Below are positions 59,986-64,000 of a DNA stretch of 64,000 bases, piece after piece. Both the position numbers and the translations under genes were made by a program. The notes under the pieces are model-generated. The model made no database searches. It was not told the DNA's origin and saw only the letters and a program-made list of their open reading frames with translations. Source of the DNA: Epiperipatus broadwayi (lineage: Eukaryota; Onychophora; Udeonychophora; Euonychophora; Peripatidae); contig JAQFVV010012420.1 in NCBI GenBank assembly GCA_028023455.1, positions 2,976,001 through 3,040,000 of the forward strand, written 5' to 3'. Every line of letters starts with the position of its first letter. Position 1 is the stretch's first letter.

Positions 59986-61494
59986 CAGTGGTCTTCAACC
60001 ACTGGTCCATGGACCGGCACTGGGCCGCAGAACTTTTCTGTCAGTCCACGCTAGACTGGCAAGAAAGTTTGTAATAACAAAATAATAAGATTTTAAACTT
60101 TTAATTAATATAAACAATTTTTTTTTCTTCAAGGCATTTTTACCCGATTAAAAAAAAAAAACAGAACAAAAACTAATCACATCATACACTTATCACTGAT
60201 GTTTATGAGGGAGGAGGATAGAATTAATTTTTTTATTATTTTTCTAAAAAAAATTCAATATTAAAAAAAAAAAAGTTTTTTATTACACAAACTCCGATTG
60301 TCTTTTGATAGCCAATCACGACCGCTTGGCGGCATTGTTTATGTGTTAAAACAATAAAATGTAACGTGACTTTTTTTGAACTCTTAAATTTTTTTTCTAC
60401 TCCCTCTTAATATTTTATTTTTAGTGTTTTTTTTTTTTTTGGCTTTAACTTTTATTTTTTAAATAAATTTTTATTACCTTTTTTTAAAAATAAAAACCAA
60501 AAAATAACTTCTGTCTCTAACTTTTACAAAGTATTTCTCAATACCCCCCCCCCCACCAATCAAAACTGTTGACTTTTCAAGTTTTGTTTTCTTTTTTTTT
60601 TGTTGTTTAAAAATACGCTCATTTTTTTTTGGCATATAAGGTGATATTTTTTTTGGCTTTATTTGTATACCATTAAAATACTAAAACTTTTATTTTTAAA
60701 ACCAATTTCTGTTACCTTTTTTTAAAAGTAAAAACAAACAAAAAATAACTTTGGTTTCTATCTTTTGTCTCAGTGAAGACAAAGTATTTCTCAAACCCCC
60801 CCCCCCAATTAAAATAAGATCAAAACTTTTGACTTTTTCAACTTTCGTTATCTTTTTTTTTAAAAGACGGCGACTACACGGCGATTTTTTTTTGCTTTAT
60901 TTCTATTACGCGATGTCTATTTTGCCATTTTGTAAAAAACTTTTCGTATTAATTACATTTTTTGATCCTTTCAACACACCAGCCCAAAAAAAAATTACAA
61001 AAACATCAAAACTTCAGACTTTTACACATTTTGTTTTCTTTTTTCAGATTTAAAATATGGCAACTATATTTTGGCTGTACGGTGATTTTAATTACACAAT
61101 TTCTATTTTGCCCTTACTACTATCAAAAGATATCTTCCATATATATAAAACTTCATTTTGTATATTTAACATTAAATACAGATATTACATTTATCATAAT
61201 CATGTAATTACACTAGCTGTGATATTTCCCAACATTCAGGTGAATAGCATTTTATTCTTGCATATTTTAACAATGAAATAATAAATGTAGAAATGCAAGC
61301 ACATTAATGAGAACGATTGTTTTTGTAGAAATATGACTGAACAACTCGAGAAAGAGTGTTCAGCATGTGAAGGTAAGCAACACCATAAGCAGGTTACCTC
61401 TTTAAGAAAATGGTATCTGTAAACTTCTGCCGGTCCGTGAAATCTTATCCTTATTTTTGCTGGTCTGCAGGTGTGAAAAGGTTGAAGACCACTG
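59986..61494. mobile_element. Non-autonomous hAT element, 1509 bp
   Basis: Perfect 15-bp terminal inverted repeats, CAGTGGTCTTCAACC at 59986-60000 and GGTTGAAGACCACTG at 61480-61494, are flanked by an exact 8-bp duplication. The sub-terminal parts are also related (CTGGTCCATGGACCGG and GGGCCGCAG on the left; GCCGGTCCGTGAA and GGTCTGCAGGTG on the right). The interior is long T and A runs plus two C runs of 11 bases, without a transposase. Frames of up to 100 codons inside are low complexity. It was presumably moved in trans by a hAT transposase. The perfect ends indicate a fairly recent insertion. Confidence 0.95.
60470..61045. repeat. Imperfect internal tandem repeat of the hAT element
   Basis: AAAGTATTTCTCAA followed by an 11-base C run and then ATCAAAACTGTTGACTTTTC (about 60528-60580) is repeated about 250 bases later as AAAGTATTTCTCAAAC, an 11-base C run, and ATCAAAACTTTTGACTTTTT (about 60780-60840). 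A third, weaker unit near 60960-61045 has ACATCAAAACTTCAGACTTT. Confidence 0.65.
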
Positions 61495-61502
61495 CTATAA
61501 AG
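61495..61502. repeat. 8-bp target-site duplication, right
   Basis: CTATAAAG, identical to 59978-59985. Confidence 0.95.
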
Positions 61503-62618
61503 ACAAGATAAATTTTCACTATTGAGACTTAATATTCACATTTTCTCAAAATAAAAAAACCTAATTACATTTTAATATTTTGAAAATAAATATCAGCTAC
61601 TTAATTGAAATTAATAAATATAATTTTTCAATTATATCAGCTATTTAATATTACTATCAATTGAAGAAGTCCAGTGATTTTGTGGAAGTTGTGAAACAGC
61701 ATTCCATCAGTCATTGTATCCATTTTGATTGTAATAAATGAGATTTTTTGAAATAAAGAATTAATGAATTAATTAATAATGGTTTCTGGTTTATTTATTG
61801 GTATTCATTCTTCTCCTAGAATAATGAGAAGTCATTTAGACTAGCAAACATAAATACCTAGATATTTAGTATAGCCAATCATCATGTAGATGGCAACCAA
61901 CATGGCTATTTAAAATTTTAACCTGTTTAGGTTATGACTGTAATAAAAAGTTGTGAAAACTGTCTGAGTTTTCCAAACTTTATCTTTTTTAACAGTTATC
62001 ACATGATGTCTAAATTAAAGAATATTCTGCATGTGCATTGAGGCTTCTTGGGTTTGTCCAGGAAATATTGGAAGAGGTCATCAAGGTTACTACCAAGCAA
62101 ATGTTAGAGTTAGGATTTTTTTTTACTCAGGGCAGTAAAACTTTATAAACAACACTTAGAAATGAAAAAAAAAAAATGACAATAATAATTTGTCGTTTTT
62201 AATCACTTCATTTCTATTTCCAGGTTTTAAAATAATTCTACAAGCATTTATTTAAAATAAATAAATCATAAAACTATAAAGTTCTCAGATATTTATTTCA
62301 ATCAATTTTAAATTGGCCTAATAATAATAATTTTTGTTTAATAAATATTCTAGCAACTAATTCAATCTTGGCTAAATAAAAGTCTAAGCATGTAAGCTTT
62401 CACATATACAAAATATAAAATGTAAAAAAGAAACTGTATTCTGCACATAAATAAAAGTGTAATCTAAATATAATTGCTTGACCTCAAAACATTTTAGTGT
62501 AGTAATGTTAAATTTAATATTCTATTCTTTATTTCTGTATGAAATTAGTTATTTTATGTGTGAGCACTCCTATCCATTTATATGATTTGATATCTTTGTT
62601 CCTTAATAAGAATATAGT
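61503..62618. other. No gene seen
   Basis: AT-rich, somewhat mixed composition. No motif or inverted repeat was identified. Confidence 0.5.
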
Positions 62619-62730
62619 GAGCATACCAATGTCTCAAACAAGCTCTTAAGTGTATTCCGGATAGAGATTTTAAATATTTTCTTTTACGACACTTATCAAT
62701 TAAGAGCTTGTTTAAGCTATTGGTACGCTC
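62619..62730. repeat. Inverted repeat, 31-bp arms
   Basis: GAGCATACCAATGTCTCAAA at 62619 and its continuation to CTTAA (62649) are complemented at 62700-62730 by TTAAGAGCTTGTTTAAGCTA then TTGGTACGCTC, with about four mismatches. A loop of about 50 bases separates them. No recognised family; possibly a foldback or MITE-like element. Confidence 0.65.
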
Positions 62731-64000
62731 TCTGTATTACATTTTTGTAAATACAGTCTTATAAAAGCAATGTTATGTTATATATGACTTGCTTTATTGA
62801 TTAATAAGAATAATGACAAAATAAATGTATGCATTTTAATACAAGCATTGATCCATAAAATTTGCCTAGGAAGCCATTCAAAAATACTTTATAAAATTAT
62901 ATTTTTTCATAACATTAATATGAGAGACTATTAAATATGATAGTGATTATTTAAGATACTATACAACCAATGATAGTAATAAATATATTTACTTAACTAT
63001 AAAGCCAATAAAAATTTACAATTTTAAATTTATAATAGTCAATTTACAGTGATACTGTAAGTTACAATATATAAAATACTTCAACATATACATGTTAGAT
63101 AATTTTCTATTCATGTTCAATGATTCATTATTTCTTACTTGTATACTTTATATACATTCTTTTTTATTAGAATCTTTAATACATTATACAGGACTGATAG
63201 TTTTCTATAATCTAATTTGTGACTGCATATTATGATGTTCTTTTTCTCTTTCTAATTGTCTTATTGTCTATTATAGTAAATCATTATGCACATCTATATA
63301 TAACTTTAACAATAATGCCTCTTTATTTTTTATTTCATTTATTATTTCAAATTATTAGTAAGTTTATGGCTATAAAATATGTAATGTTAAGAATATAAAT
63401 ATATTTCATAGAACAAATAAGTCTGAAAACGTTTTTAAAATAATTTATAATCCAGATTCACAAAATTCATTTTTAATAAACCTGTAAATAATGCCCATCT
63501 TTTGTTATATTAATGCCAAAATAAGCATTATTTATAGATTTATTTAGAAATGATTCTTTGTGGATCTAGCTTATAAATTATTTTTGTAATGTATTCAGAT
63601 TTATTTTAGAATAATATATCAGTGTTCCTAATTTTTATAGTTAGTTTATTCAATATTTTTATGATTTTTTATTTTCACTTAATATTTTTTAAATTAACTG
63701 AAGGGTGTGAAATTTTTTATCAATTTATTTATTGTTCTTAGAATTTTTATAATTTTTAGAATTATTATTATTTGAAGAAAGAATACTGTTATTACATTTA
63801 ACATTATTGCTATTGTGAATTTTTTATGGTATTATTTACTATATTTTTATTAATATTAAATACCAAATTTAAATTTTTTGAGTTATATCCGATGGCAGAT
63901 TTACTATTAGGCATATGAAGTGACCATCTCAGGCTCTGAAAAAGAGTAAACCCCCAAATGACAATAAAAAAGTATATTGTATAACAACTTAATATATGAT
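62731..64000. other. No gene; possible repeat edge at end
   Basis: AT-rich to about 63880. From there GATGGCAGATTTACTATTAG and GCATATGAAGTGACCATCTC are less AT-rich and resemble the edge of a dispersed repeat that runs off the window. The family is not identified. Confidence 0.35.

Noticed and set aside
60751-61281. Frames of 74-100 codons inside the hAT element
   Set aside because: Run through poly-T, poly-A and poly-C tracts and show no transposase motif; the element is non-autonomous.
1-64000. Cephalopod origin suggested by RTE abundance and TA/TG microsatellites
   Set aside because: The abundant octopus tRNA-type SINE as I remember it is not seen, and base composition is more AT-rich than expected. 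The clade is left open.
1-64000. CRISPR array, bacterial operon or phage
   Set aside because: No regularly spaced short repeats and no bacterial gene organisation; all coding homologies are eukaryotic transposable elements.

Overview
The window reads as a gene-poor, repeat-saturated, very AT-rich (by eye about a quarter G+C) stretch of an animal nuclear genome. No bacterial-type operons occur, there are long simple-sequence tracts, and nearly every recognisable coding stretch is a eukaryotic transposable element: Penelope-like retroelements (PLEs), an RTE-type LINE, an L1/Tx1-type LINE remnant, a mariner, hAT transposons and tRNA-derived SINEs. This mix is common in invertebrates with large, AT-rich genomes (for example some cnidarians, arachnids or molluscs). 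The sequence does not let me name the organism.

Layout. 0-10 kb: decayed unique or repeat DNA with three palindromic repeats (1.76, 2.61 and 3.56 kb) and tRNA-like SINE fragments. 10.2 kb: one possible host exon on the minus strand, the only candidate for host coding sequence. 11.5-13.9 kb: a minus-strand PLE pseudogene flanked by inverted copies of a tRNA-derived SINE. 16.1-17.3 kb: a second PLE fragment. 17.3-21.5 kb: copies of an anonymous repeat around a nearly full-length RTE LINE with two frameshifts. 21.5-26.8 kb: nothing identifiable. 26.8-28.6 kb: a ZBED5-like hAT transposase pseudogene. 29 kb: an RTE scrap. 31.8-35.5 kb: a composite PLE with two reverse transcriptase/GIY-YIG copies head to head and an extra N-terminal piece. 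36.2-38.4 kb: an L1/Tx1-like LINE remnant. 39-40 kb: a decayed tandem repeat. 41.9-42.9 kb: a degraded mariner. 46.9 kb: a tRNA-Gly retroposon with a 15-bp target duplication. 49-57 kb: palindromic PLE-type termini and a segmental duplication interrupted by two PLE-derived insertions. 60.0-61.5 kb: a non-autonomous hAT element with perfect 15-bp terminal inverted repeats and an 8-bp target duplication. The remainder is AT-rich with no recognisable function.

The most interesting pattern is the repeated head-to-head arrangement of PLE-type termini and of a tRNA-headed repeat (5' parts in the centre, 3' ends outward) at about 2.7, 3.7, 11.5-13.9, 33.8, 50.1 and 52.9 kb. Several of these carry a hammerhead-ribozyme-like CTGAAGA / GAAAC core. 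This suggests a shared insertion mechanism and a possible SINE-PLE partnership. No complete host gene was identified.
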